Shown here piece by piece: positions 25,021-36,459 of a stretch of DNA of 64,000 bases. Each line of letters begins with the position of its first letter. The first letter of the stretch is position 1. The DNA lies in assembly GCA_949752745.1 (NCBI GenBank), contig OX457031.1, positions 55,790,803 to 55,854,802 on the forward strand, written 5' to 3'. The position numbers and the translations under genes are program-made. This stretch comes from Protula sp. h YS-2021. Its lineage: Eukaryota; Annelida; Polychaeta; Sabellida; Serpulidae. The notes beneath the pieces were generated by a model that was given only the letters and a program-made list of their open reading frames with translations, was not told the origin of the DNA and did not search any database.

Positions 25021-25413
25021 CTTTAATTCCTGGCAATCGAGTATTATTCACTAAAGTTTGACAGATTCTACTAATACCTTGATCGGGAGTATATTCATAT
25101 GTAGAAAGTGATTGGAATCAGACTATATGAAAAAATAGCGCACAAAATGTGCGTTGATTTTTTCTAATTTATGGTAAGAGTTTTAGTGGAAGTTTAACAG
25201 TAAAAACAAAGAATAAGTCATCAGTCATAATATATAATCAAAACCAACGTTTCCATCCTGACTTTAGGGGCAATTTTGGTAAATTGGCCTTCATAAATGA
25301 GCATCATTTTTCATAATGTCTGCGCACAGCACAGCACTAACCAAAATACACTTTCTGTTTTGTATGAGCGCTGCTTGATCTTATATTTTTGCATGTTACC
25401 GGAATAATGTCGT

Positions 25414-25495
25414 ATTACAAACGATGTGCTAATTTATGCCAAGTTATAACAGATGTGCTAATTTATGCCAAGTAGAAACAGATGTGCTAATTTAG
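25414..25495. repeat. Short tandem repeat, three units
   Basis: Three copies of GATGTGCTAATTTATGCCAAG-like units spaced by about 28 bp; the last is cut after GCTAATTTA. Confidence 0.85.
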
Positions 25496-25678
25496 TTACA
25501 CCACAATTTATACACTAATTTACTTTTTATCCAAAGCTATGTGTTGAATGGTAAAATGCTAAGTTATCTCAATTAGCATAGCAACTGAGGCTTATCTGTG
25601 TTACAACATACTATTTTATGCTACATTATTTTGTGGGTGTGCTAATTTTGCTGATAACTTTGCCAAGCGACCACTGTT

Positions 25679-26146
25679 AAAAAACTAAAGGCAGCAAAAA
25701 GGTCGGTAATAGTGTTCGAAAATGCAACCGTAGAAAGCAACGCCCTAATTACGACTTTCAAAGGCTCAAAATTGTACATTTTAATTTCTCTTCAAACTAT
25801 GTCTTAGGCTCGCCTGATTAATTATTGCTAAATAATAAAGTGGTTGCAATTTCAGTTGGAGAAATATTGTAAAGAAAAAAAGCAGATTAATGGGGACGCA
25901 GATGATACATTTTTTACATACCACATATACCAGAGACCATGGCATAGGCAATCCAATGTTACTTCGTACAGTAGTGACATCTAGATACGCTCAGCTCACT
26001 GTGATGACGTTCCTGTGTGCATAGTTAAAAACTATATGCAGCAAAAACGGTCGTTAATAGGGTTTGAAAATGCAACTTTAGATAGCAACGTCCTAATTGC
26101 AACTTCAAGGAGCCCAAAGCTATAAATTTTAATTTCTCTTCACACC
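25679..26146. repeat. Pair of roughly 120-bp direct repeats flanking 227 bp
   Basis: Copies at about 25679-25799 and 26026-26146 share GCAGCAAAAA, GGTCG(G/T)TAATAG, AAAATGCAAC and TTTTAATTTCTCTTCA in order, with roughly 20 percent divergence. The layout recalls miniature LTR-type elements, but TG...CA termini are not evident. The second copy abuts the tail of the tRNA-derived SINE. Confidence 0.65.
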
Positions 26147-26154
26147 TATCCAGA

Positions 26155-26620
26155 TCAACAATAACAACAACAGGAGGTTTACTCGAGTAGGTTTAGTTCC
26201 ATGAGGTGGGGGGGGGGAGAAGCTGAAAACTGGTAACTGGCTATTTGACCCTGAACAAGTGCTTGCAACTGATCTCCTTTGAAATGGACACGACCAGATA
26301 ACAAGGGAGGCATTAGCGTGCGGTATGTGGGACACATCCATAGATTTCTCTCAAGGCATTCGCATCCCACATTCACCGCCCGACCCACGCCACCCGGCCA
26401 GAATTCTGTGTTGTCAGATAGGAGGACGAGAAATTGTGGTCGAAGATAGCTTCTTAGCTTTGCTGTCAGGGTTTTCGCCACAGGTTTTACTGTGCATTTC
26501 GCTCTTTGTACGATTTGTTCTTGTTCTTGCTCTTGCTTTGCTTACCACACCGTGCCGGATTCGAACCCGGGAACTTGGGATTCAAGCAACGTTCTAACCA
26601 ATTGAGCTCGTCTTTGAACA
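26155..26620 (-). mobile_element. tRNA-derived SINE
   Basis: The head on the - strand contains an A-box-like segment (AGCTCAATTGGTT, 26597-26609) and a perfect B box (GGTTCGAATCC, 26558-26568), the internal RNA polymerase III promoter of a tRNA. The acceptor stem does not pair, so this is not a functional tRNA gene. A body of about 370 bp follows, ending in a GTTGTTGTTATT tail at 26156-26173. Frames inside (26179-26481 - and 26325-26597 +) are not genes. Confidence 0.8.
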
Positions 26621-26629
26621 AAGTGCCAC

Positions 26630-28270
26630 ACACTTTCATTGCCATCACAGATTCCTTCCTTGTTGATGTTTCCTGTTTACTAAATTATATTTATTTTTAA
26701 TCCTCCTAGTCCAGATTCCACTTTACAAGCCTAGGGACTGGCTGATTGTGTACAAAGGGAGAAGGAAAATGTTAATGTTTACGGAAACTTATTGACATTA
26801 CAACAATAAATTTCTTATTTACTTTGGATAATTTGAAAAATATACATGTCGCATTTTATTAGTTTTGCTCAAGTATATTTGAAAGTATTTGTTTGTCAAT
26901 TTATGTAATTACTTTGGACTTGGAATGACGTCGGAATTTTAAGGTCACATGTAGCTTCGTTAGCATCGAATTTAACAAGCTGTTTTGCTGTCGGAATGAC
27001 GTCGTACTATTTTAATGTCGAATTTGTGTTGCCAAAAAAGTGAATGAAAAGCTTCCCTCTTATAATAAAAGTAATTAAATGAATAAATATGGCCTATTTG
27101 AACATTCAATTGAAAGAAAAAAGAAAACAGAGTGTGTGGATTACTTTTTAAGTAATTTTAGAAAGCATAAGTTCTTTTTATGATTTTAAAAAAGTACAGT
27201 GATACACCAACGTAAAAATGCGAACAATTTTACCCCTAAAAACACTGCTGAAAAGTAGAGCAATTAACGCATTCCCCATGTTTGTAAATAACTGTGAAAA
27301 GCGGCTTCGGAAGAACCAGGCTTTGTGCTCTATTTAGAAGACACGGATCTTCTACTTTACGACAAGCGTCCCAGACAAAAGACCTCATCAAGATTTATTT
27401 GTATAACCCGTTTGATTATACTGGTCTAGTTGACAATCAATATGTATACAACGTGTATATGCCTAACAAAAAATTACTTAAATATTTAGATCACGGAGTC
27501 TGTAGGTCAGAGAGACTGCAAGCTTTCTACAAGTAATTAATCGTGCTATAACGTTTGAGTAAACGAGAACAGCGATTACCAAGTATTCGACGATTTACTT
27601 AAATATCTTATCTGTTTAACAGATGTTAAATTGTCCTCATTTTACTAGAATGGAGGGCTTTAAAACCAACAAAATAGTAAATCGGAGTCTTATATAAGTA
27701 TAGAATTTTTCCCAGCATTATGTGTAATAAAATGTTATCTAGTTTTTACGATCTCGGAAGCATAAGAAGGCTACGGGTCTTTCTTATGCCTTGATATAGA
27801 ACTAGATTATTTGATACGGGATTTGGTTGAATTAAGTGCATTAGCTTAATGTAACATACCCGCAGTATTTTTCATAGCAGAATCTATGCTCTTTAAAGTC
27901 TATGAAAGTTAATAATAGAAATGAGATATGTTTGTGTAATATATTCAAATGACTGTTCACATTTCATTGCCAGTGTGGATTACATCTCAGCTCTGCCAAG
28001 TCATAGTTTTTCTTTGCGTTTGAAGTACAGTAGTTAAGTATAGAATTTTTTATATCCCACATTCCTATCACGCAATTTTTGTTGTTGTTTTTTTTTTTTT
28101 CAATTTTATTTTAAAATACTAACGTAAATTAAGACATTCAGTGGACTTGGCGTGAGAGATGAGGTTTTGATGTGAAGCCTCCATGGTTTCAATAAGCAAA
28201 GGTTTGTTTAGAAATTTGATGTGACTATGCTTCAACTGGTTTCTCGAAATAGACACATGACAGGCACTTT
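26630..28270. other. No gene identified
   Basis: AT-rich DNA. An 80-codon + strand frame at 27294-27536 has mixed composition but no recognised motif and no splice site or polyadenylation signal in a useful position. Confidence 0.45.
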
Positions 28271-28279
28271 TAAGAAATG

Positions 28280-28755
28280 GTCCTTGCCATGGCATGCATT
28301 ATCACAGTACGCACCCTGTCATGGTATCCACCCTGTCATGGCATGCACCCTGACATGACCTGCACCCCATTAGGGCATGTGACCTGTCATGGCGTGCACC
28401 ATATCATGACATGCACCCACTCATGGCATGCATCCTATCATGGCATGCACCATATCATGTCATGCACCATATCATGGCATCCACCATATCATGTCATTCA
28501 CCCTATCATGGCATGCACCATATCATGTCATGCATCCTATCATGGCATGGACCATATCATGGTATGCACCCTATCATGGCATACACCTGTCATGGTATGC
28601 ACCCTATCGGGCCATGTCCCTATCATGGTATGCACCCTGCTATGGTGTACACAGTGTGATGGTATTCACTGTATTATGGTATGCATTCTGTCATGACAGG
28701 CACCAGCTTACGACAAGCACTCTGTCATGGCATACACCCATTCATATAAGCACCC
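28280..28755. repeat. Minisatellite with CATGGCATGCACC units
   Basis: About 26 copies of a roughly 18-bp unit near ATCATGGCATGCACCCT, with many CATG and GCATGC palindromes. Copies diverge towards both ends. All three + strand frames stay open for up to about 140 codons because of the period. Confidence 0.95.
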
Positions 28756-28759
28756 TGTA

Positions 28760-29180
28760 AAAACACACACCCTAGACAGAAAACAGAAAAAATCTGTGGC
28801 TTAGAAGAGCTGAAACAACCTAATATGAAATTTTCGATTTCATGCAGGGAAGGAGACACCCGTTTGTCTTAAGAGCACATTCTCTTCCGGTAGCTATGTG
28901 AGATGAAGGTGCATTTCAACGCGTTTTAGGTGTGTTTTACAAGACAGGAAGTGTCATGACTATATGCCTGAGAAAATACCTCTTTTCTCCCGGTGTACCC
29001 AGAAAAATATATAAAATGTTCATCCTTCGATAATTACGCCCGAGCCGCACTCTCTCTTATTGTTTTTCTTCGCTGTTAAATTGTAGGAAAAAGAAGCAGA
29101 TATGTGATTTCAAATTTTTTTTGCTATCATGACCATTAGAGAATTCGAAGATACGGGCAGAGTCTTGCAAGCATATAACA
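28760..29180. other. No gene identified
   Basis: Spacer between two minisatellites. It is AT-rich with no motif. Confidence 0.5.
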
Positions 29181-29199
29181 GTCTACAGCCATAACGGCG

Positions 29200-30080
29200 T
29201 AACGGTAGGAAAAAGACGCGTAATTGTAGGAAAAAAAACGGGGAATTGTAGGTGGGCGTAACTGTGGGAAAAAGACGCGTAAATGTAGGACGGCGTAACT
29301 GTTGGAAATAGACGCGTAAATGTAGGAAAAAGACGGGGAATTGTAGGCCAGCGTAACTGTGGGAAAAAGACGATGAATTGTAGGTTGGCGTAACTGTGGG
29401 AAAAAGACGCGTAAATGTACGACGCCGTAACTGTGGGAAAAAGACGCGTAAATGTGGGAAAAGGACGGGGAATTGTAGGCCGGCGTAACTGTGGGAAAAA
29501 GACGCGTAAATGTGGGAAAAAGACGGGGAATTGTAGGCCGGCGTAACTGTGGGAAAAAGACGCGTAAATGTAGGACGCCGTAACTGTGGGAAAAAGACGC
29601 GTAAATGTGGGAAAAGACGGGGAATTGTAGGCCGGCGTAACTGTGGGAAAAAGACGCGTAAATGAAGGACGGCGTAACTGTGGGATAAAGGCGCGTAAAT
29701 GTAGGACGGCGTAACTGTGGGAAAAAGACGCGGAATTATTGAAAAAAAGACGCGAAATTATAGTACGGCGTAACGGTAGGAAAAAGACGCGTAATTGTAG
29801 GTAAAAGACGGGGAATTGTAGGCCGGCGTAACTGTAGGAAAAAAACGCGTAAATGTAGGACGGCGTAACTGTGGGAAAAAGACGCGTAAATGTAGGAAAA
29901 AGACGCGGAATTATTGAAAAAAGACGCGGAATTATAGGACGGCGTAACTGTAGGAAAAGGACGCGTAAATGTAGGACGGCGTAACTGTGGGAAAAAGACG
30001 CGTAAATGTAGGAAAAAAAGACGCATAGTTGTAGTCTGCAGACATAACGGCGCAACTGTAGGGAAAAGACGCGTAATTCG
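29200..30080. repeat. Minisatellite with AAAAAGACGCGTAAATGTAGG units
   Basis: Nearly 0.9 kb of 17-19 bp sub-units (GTAACTGTGGGAAAAAGACG and GTAAATGTAGGAAAAAGACG) combine into 37-bp and roughly 54-bp higher-order units. MluI-like ACGCGT sites recur. The 290-codon - strand frame through it is an artefact. Confidence 0.95.
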
Positions 30081-31110
30081 ATTTTATTTTACTTGTAAAT
30101 CGATAGAAGTAGGTTCCATTAGATTTACTCTCAGTTACCGCCGATTCCGAGCACAGAATATCCACGAAAGCATACTTTATTAGTAACATACTAACCTATT
30201 TAGTCCATTTTATTATTTATAAATATATTATTATAGATCTTTCTTGAGAAAAAATCAGAAAAATATAAGTGCCTGGATACTCCTGGATATTCCAGACATT
30301 CTTTCCATGTAGATGGATTAATCTATTCTCCATAAGATTTCTCGTAAAGTAATAGCGTTGCTGGGGAGAAGCCATCAACATGACATGACTTCGCCTAGTT
30401 AAGAGAAAAGGTGTGGGCTCTAATGGATCATAAGGCAGCATAAAATATTCTGGGTCAATGATCTTGGTCAGTAAAGTGTTCTTATGGGTCGTTTCTATCG
30501 GCAGGCTTCCAGTGCCGGGATTTGCCGATTTCGTTCCGGAATAGGGTGGGTTTGGTGGGGGGGGGGGGGGGGCGGGGGAGCGCTGCTTTAGAAAGAGAAC
30601 CGCCAGTAAAGCATATGCGGTTCCCATGGTTTTTGATATGAAAAGCTGATAAATTAATTTCAAATAAATGCGAGAGGGGGCGGTTGCTGACAATGGGGTG
30701 GGGCCCTGGATCCAGCCTTTTATTTTGAAATAAAACGATCCACACATCAACAGAGGAAAAGAAGTCAAGTTTTTTTTTTGCTCCCCACCCAAATGTAGAC
30801 CCTTGTAAGTCACGCTATTTCTCTTGTGTTTTCTTGTCGAATTCTGACCAGGGAGCAGTCAACTACTCCCTTATCGCGGCAGGAGAACATTCCTGAGTGA
30901 TCCCTGTGCATGGCCTGGCCTTTTTGCGGTTCACGGAATTACTGCAAGGTTCCGTCTTTGAACTGGGCAACAGGCATTTGCGTTGTTACTGGTCAGTCAT
31001 AATAAATGGACTAAGAGGCATTTAATAAACCTACCATAATCTTGTTTCATTGCAATGACGAAAAATACAGACTATACTCCACAAGGGATATTTATGACCG
31101 TTGTTTGGTG
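30081..31110. other. No gene identified
   Basis: The stretch includes G tracts at about 30556-30571 and a - strand frame of 198 codons (30217-30813) with proline runs from those tracts. No recognisable domain or splice structure supports a gene. Confidence 0.45.
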
Positions 31111-31116
31111 CTCTGG

Positions 31117-31547
31117 GGGCATTTTGTCAGCATATGTTACCATGTGTGTCCTAAAAAAACAACAACAACGCCGAGAAGGGGTTGAGGGTAATTTTGGGAG
31201 CAGAAGCGGTCATTCAGTACTCTACGATTTCCATAAAAGGAGGCGCAGGGTGGGGGGGGGGGGGGCATTCTGTCGTTACTGTGTACAAGTGGGATACGCA
31301 AATGGTGCACATGCAACTCTCAAAGTGCGCGTCCAGTTTTCGTCCGTGGTTGCAACAATGCTCATAATATTAGGGAGCTTTTTAACTTAAATTTTACACT
31401 CCTCGTTTAGGGAATGAAATTTACAAAGGTGTTCGTGTTAGGTTACAAAAGGACTAGTTTTCAAGACAGGCAATCGTCATTTAGGAGAAGTTTTAAGTCA
31501 TGGACACGCATGGTAACCAATTCGTGCGTGAGTGCTTCCCCCACCCC
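31117..31547. mobile_element. MITE with long inverted ends, short copy
   Basis: The left end (GGGGGCATTTTGTCAGCATA, then GTTACCATGTGTGTCC) and the right end on the other strand (GGGGGAAGCACTCACGCACG, then GGTTACCATGCGTGTCC) form inverted repeats about 430 bp apart. The same end sequence bounds the element at 40657-41493. There is no transposase, and a run of G lies inside. The exact termini are not fixed because the G/C tracts blur them. Confidence 0.65.
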
Positions 31548-32226
31548 TGTTGGTGGTGGCGGGGGAGGGGGATGTCGGGGTGGATGAAAATTATCCCTAC
31601 TTAAATCAGCTACTCATCTATATATAGAAAGCAACCCGGATGCAATAACATCAGATTGTATTGACCCTAATATAGAATTTCCAATATCTTCCGAGACATT
31701 TTCTGGGCCGGCTGACAAGTCTCTACACGTTTGTGTCGTCACATATAAAATTAGAAACAGACTGAGCAATGACTGTTGCGTTGTCAGTGTCCCTGTTAGG
31801 AACATCACGTCTCCGCAATGGCACGCCGATGTGACGACGCCGTTAGGCCATCTTTCTTTATCCTGTTGCTAAAAGGCGAGGTAAAGACGTTGTGCTTCAG
31901 ACGTTGTATTGACGTCGGTTACACAGCAGACTATGATCCGGTTTGTATAGGATACCGGATACAGTAAAACGACGTATAAATAACAGGATCATTTCAACGA
32001 TGCATAAACGAAAAAGGGTCTTTAAGAATCGACTGCGAGGTCTTCTTTTGTCCATATTTCACCTTAACATGTTACCGTACTAGTGGCTTTAATGTTCTGG
32101 GACAATCAGTTGTAAGACATCTGTGCAAAGTCGTTTTCTCTTCGTTTATACAACGTCTTTCTCCCGACGTTATAACACATGCATACAACCTATGCAACGC
32201 TCAGTCTTTACCCAGTCTTTACCAGA

Positions 32227-32362
32227 ACACCTATGTAACGTCAAGTCTTTACTGGGATACACACATGCACACCTTCCTGTGACGTGTACAGAACACCTAT
32301 GTAACGTCCAGTCTTTACGGGGATGCACACATACACACCTTCCTGTGACGTGTAGAGAACGT
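32227..32362. repeat. Tandem duplication of about 67 bp
   Basis: Two copies share AACACCTATGTAACGTC, AGTCTTTAC and CACACCTTCCTGTGACGTGTA. Frames through it are by-products. ACGT-containing words at 31880-32175 place this next to a member of the ACGT-rich family. Confidence 0.85.
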
Positions 32363-32557
32363 ATCCTTGCGAGGATACTCGACCGAAGTTCGATCGTAGG
32401 TCCCTGGAGAGAGGCCCATTTATACCATGATGTCTGAATTAGAACAAAGTGAGGCAAAGTTCTGTTTCACAACAAGGAATTAAAGAAATGTAAAAAAAGT
32501 GCATTGAATTTTACGTAATAAACATAATAGTTTCGTGAATGACTGGGGCACTGCAGG

Positions 32558-32586
32558 AAATAAATAAATAAATAAATAAATAAATA
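32558..32586. repeat. (TAAA)n microsatellite
   Basis: Seven AAAT/TAAA tetranucleotides in a row. Confidence 0.95.
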
Positions 32587-32589
32587 CCA

Positions 32590-33905
32590 TGTTAAACTCA
32601 GGCGTTTTTCTTTGACCTTTTAATTATTCCATACCCCCTGAAAACATTGTGACGTTTCATTAACGTTAAATTGCCTTCGCCAGCGATGTCGGATCAACGT
32701 CGCCTTTTCGTTGATTATGGAAATCGATACATTAACCAGAATGTATCAAAGCAATTTTCGTGAATATTTTTTTCAAAAGTAGGCGGGAAAAAATCGCACG
32801 CTATTGAAATTCCCACATTTTACGTTCTCCTTTTTGTCAATAGATCATGACTTCCATTTCCGGTTAGCTTTAACTATTATTTGATTAGTAATGACCAACA
32901 TGACATCCCTTGCCAAAAAATGATTCTGAAACCGGGCGATTTTTGCTTTAGATGTGTTTTATAACCTCCCCCTCTCCTATATTAGATTCTAGACAAGTGT
33001 CAATCTTAATATGCTAAACAGTGCCCTTATTAAATAACCTACCCAGAATTCTACTTCCTCTTAACTGAAAGTTCCTAGTGACGACAGGAAGTCTAGAAGC
33101 TACATAAGGTCATATTCCTGGCTCTGGGACAGGGAATAATTCATGAAAAGGATTAGTCAGCGCTTAGTCGAGGGGTGTGGTGTCGGGTCTGTCTCGTGCT
33201 GTGACTAGCGGCGGTGGGCATTCAGGAATGTCACCCAAGAATGCGCCCTTTTTGTCAGCTAGTCTCTATAAATAGTTGCGGTCAACCCGATAAAAATATG
33301 CTGTACCGCGTGACCTGCTATTGTTTCGCACGCTTCATGGAATTAACCTATTAAAAATCTTGATAAACCAAGAAAAGTCAATATTGGATGTATTGTGTAG
33401 AATAATTATAGGTTTGACTGTGCAAAGACTAACTACTATATTAAAAAAAATGCGGGGTTTATTTTTGGTTTTAAAATTGAATCAGCAAATTCAGTGAAAA
33501 ATTAATGTGTCGTAGTTAAAGGACTTGTGAATGAATGAGAGCGGTTGTTGACATTAAGGTGCTTATAGGGCTTACACACATCCGACCCGTACGCTTTGCC
33601 AAACAATGACCCTACTTGATGTGTGGTTAGCATGACCCCCACCCCGCCCACACGCCCCGGTTGTTGGACATTGCAATGACCTTAAGCTAGATTTATATCT
33701 TTGACTGTAGCGTTATTTTAAGTGATATCTAAGAATTAAGCAATTGTGGCGTCAGGCAAGCTTCAACCAGGAGGTTTTCGCCTTGAGTTTTTTCCTAGCT
33801 TTGAAACTGTGTATATTCCCCGTTTTAGGTCTGGTTGAAATTGAGAAAAAATCCTTTAACTTCTAATCCACCTGAGCATAGCTGTTGGCAGCCACTTTGT
33901 GGTCG
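32590..33905. other. No gene; ACGT-rich repeat fragment at about 32640-32760
   Basis: The word GTCGGATCAACGTCGCCTTTTCG resembles the copy at about 51424, which marks the same family. The rest is AT-rich with no gene. Confidence 0.45.
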
Positions 33906-33910
33906 GGCGC

Positions 33911-35066
33911 CTCAATCTGTCCCGGTGTAGCCCTCACGTCTAAACTGTCCTGGTGTAGCCCTCACGCCTAAACTGTCCCGGTGTAGCCCTCACGCCCAAA
34001 CTGTCCCGGTGTAGACCTCACGCCCAAACTGCCCCGGTGTAGCCCTCACGCCCAAACTGTCCCGGTGTAGCCCTCACGCCCAAACTGCCCCGGTATAGCC
34101 CTCACGCCCAAACTGTCCCGGTGTAGCCCTCACGCCCAAACTGTCCCAGTGTAGCCCTCACGTCTAAACTGTCCCGGTGTAGCTCTCACGCCTAAACTGT
34201 CCTGGTGTAGCCCTCACGCCCAAACTGTCCCGATGTAGCCCTCACGCCCAAACTGTCCCGGTGTAGCCCTCACGCCCAAACTGTCCCGGTGTAGCCCTCA
34301 CGTCTAAACTGTCCCGATGTAGCCCTCACGTCCAAACTGTCCCGGTGTAGCCCTCACGTCTAAACTGTCCTGGTGTAGCCCTCACGCCCAAACTGTCCCG
34401 ATGTAGCCCTCACGCCCAAACTGTCCCGGTGTAGCCCTCACGCCCAAACTGTCCCGGTGTAGCCCTCACGTCTAAACTGTCCCGATGTAGCCCTCACGTC
34501 CAAACTGTCCCGGTGTAGCCCTCACATCTAAACTGTCCCGCTGTCCCGGTGTAGCCTTCAAGCTCAAACTGTCCCGGTGTAGCCCTCACGTCTAAACTGT
34601 CCCGATGTAGCCCTCACGCCCAAACTGTCCCGGTGTAGCCCTCACGCCCAAACTGTCCCGGTGTAGCCCTCACGTCTAAACTGTCCCGGTGTAGCCCTCA
34701 CGCCCAAACTGTCCCAGTGTAGCCCTCATGCCCAAACTGTCCCGGTGTAGCCCTCACGCCCAAAATGTCCCGGTGTAGCCCTCACGCCCAAACTGTCCCG
34801 GTGTAGCCCTCACGTCTAAACTGTCCCGGTGTAGCTCTCACGTCTAAACTGTCCCGGTGTAGCCCTCACGTCTAAACTGTCCCGGTGTAGCCCTCACGTC
34901 CAAACTGTCCCGGTGTAGCCCTCACATCTAAACTGTCCCGCTGTCCCGGTGTAGCCTTCAAGCTCAAACTGTCCCGGTGTAGCCCTCACGCCCAAACTGT
35001 CCCGGTTTAGCCCTCACGCCCAAACTGTCCCGGTTTAGCCCTCACGCCCAAACTGCCCCGGTATAG
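33911..35066. repeat. 28-bp minisatellite, about 41 copies
   Basis: The unit begins CTGTCCCGGTGTAGCCCTCA and ends with CGCCCAAA or CGTCTAAA variants. An 8-bp insertion (extra CTGTCCCG) occurs twice exactly 400 bp apart (about 34535 and 34935), and a variant pair repeats at 168 bp (six units), which shows block duplications. Three outlying partial copies lie at 35134-35190. Copies are contiguous with no spacers. Confidence 0.97.
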
Positions 35067-35612
35067 CTGTGACATTTACTGATCATTGAAGTGCTGTGGC
35101 CGTAATAGGTGCAGCTGTCCTGTAACTCTCACTCCTAAACTGTTCCGGTGTAGCCCTCATGCCTAAACTGTCCCGGTGTAGCTGTGTCTCATTTCTTTAT
35201 CTTTGAAGTGCTGAAGCCTTAATAGCTCCAGCTGTTGTGTAATAGCTCCAGCTGCTGTGTAATAGCTCCTTGATAGCTTGTATGGAAACATCTTACTGTT
35301 TAACTTTTGAGCATGTAACTGTAGTTTTGGTTATACAGGCTTCTCTCAAATAACAAACCACTGTGCTTTGATGTGAGGTGGGAGGGTGGGGGATTGGGTC
35401 TGCAGCATCATGGGTGAGAGACAGGAACATTGTCAGGGGACAAGGGCACCAGCAGATGACACAATGTAGTAGGGGGGCAGAGGTGTTGCTGTTATATTGT
35501 AGGAGGCAAGGTCATTCGGGAGAACAAGGACTATAATGGAAGACAAGGTCATGTGATAGGGTCAAGAATATAGCAAAGGACAAGCCCTTGCGCCATGGGT
35601 CAGGAATCTAGA

Positions 35613-36127
35613 GCAGACAAGGTCACGCGGAAGGAGACAGGAAAAGAGTAGAGGACAAGGTCACGCGGAAGGGGACACGAATAGAGTAGAGGACAAGGTC
35701 ACGCGGAAGGGGACACGAATAGAGTAGAGGACAAAGTCACGCGGAAGGGGACACGAATAGAGTAGAGGACAAGGTCACGCGGAAGGGGACACGAATAGAG
35801 TAGAGGACAAGGTCACGCGGAAGGGGACACGAATAGAGTAGAGGACAAGGTCACGCGGAAGGCGACACGAATAGAGTAGAGGACAAGGTCACGCGGAAGG
35901 GGACACGAATAGAGTAGAGGACAAGGTCACGCGGAAGGGGACACGAATAGAGTAGAGGACAAGGTCACGCGGAAGGGGACACGAATAGAGTAGAGGACAA
36001 GGTCACGCGGAAGGCGACACGAATAGAGTAGAGGACAAGGTCACGCGGAAGGGGACACGAATAGAGTAGAGGACAAGGTCACGCGGAAGGGGACACGAAT
36101 AGAGTAGAGGACAAGGTCACGCGGAAG
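35613..36127. repeat. 38-bp minisatellite, about 13 copies
   Basis: The unit begins GAGGACAAGGTCACGCGGAA and continues GGGGACACGAATAGAGTA. The copies are almost identical, with a G-to-C change in two units about 152 bp apart. Upstream (35390-35610) is a more diverged GACAAGGTCA-type stretch that looks like the ancestral sequence. Confidence 0.97.
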
Positions 36128-36197
36128 GAGACCGGAAATTGATAAGCAACAAGATCATCAGGCAGGAACCACGAATATGTAGGTGCACAAGGTCTAG

Positions 36198-36452
36198 ATA
36201 AGATAAACACGTACATAAGATAAACACGTACATAAGATAAACACGTACATAAGATAAACACGTACATAAGATAAACACGTACATAAGATAAACACGTACA
36301 TAAGATAAACACGTACATAAGATAAACACGTACATAAGATAAACACGTACATAAGATAAACACGTACATAAGATAAACACGTACATAAGATAAACACGTA
36401 CATAAGATAAACACGTACATAAGATAAACACGTACATAAGATAAACAGGTAC
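36198..36452. repeat. Homogeneous 17-bp tandem array, 15 copies
   Basis: Fifteen units of ATAAGATAAACACGTAC fill exactly 255 bp. Only the last copy has a change (CACGTAC to CAGGTAC). All three - strand frames stay open as an artefact. The array directly follows the 38-bp array. Confidence 0.98.
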
Positions 36453-36459
36453 GCGGACA

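Noticed and set aside
26549..26617. Possible true tRNA gene on the - strand
   Set aside because: The B box is perfect but the acceptor stem does not pair and a long SINE body follows.
30217..30813. 198-codon - strand frame
   Set aside because: It has proline runs from a G tract, low-complexity ends, no recognisable domain and no splice signals.
33911..36127. Regular 28-bp and 38-bp repeats that could suggest a CRISPR array
   Set aside because: Units are contiguous with no unique spacers, no cas genes are present and the genome is eukaryotic.
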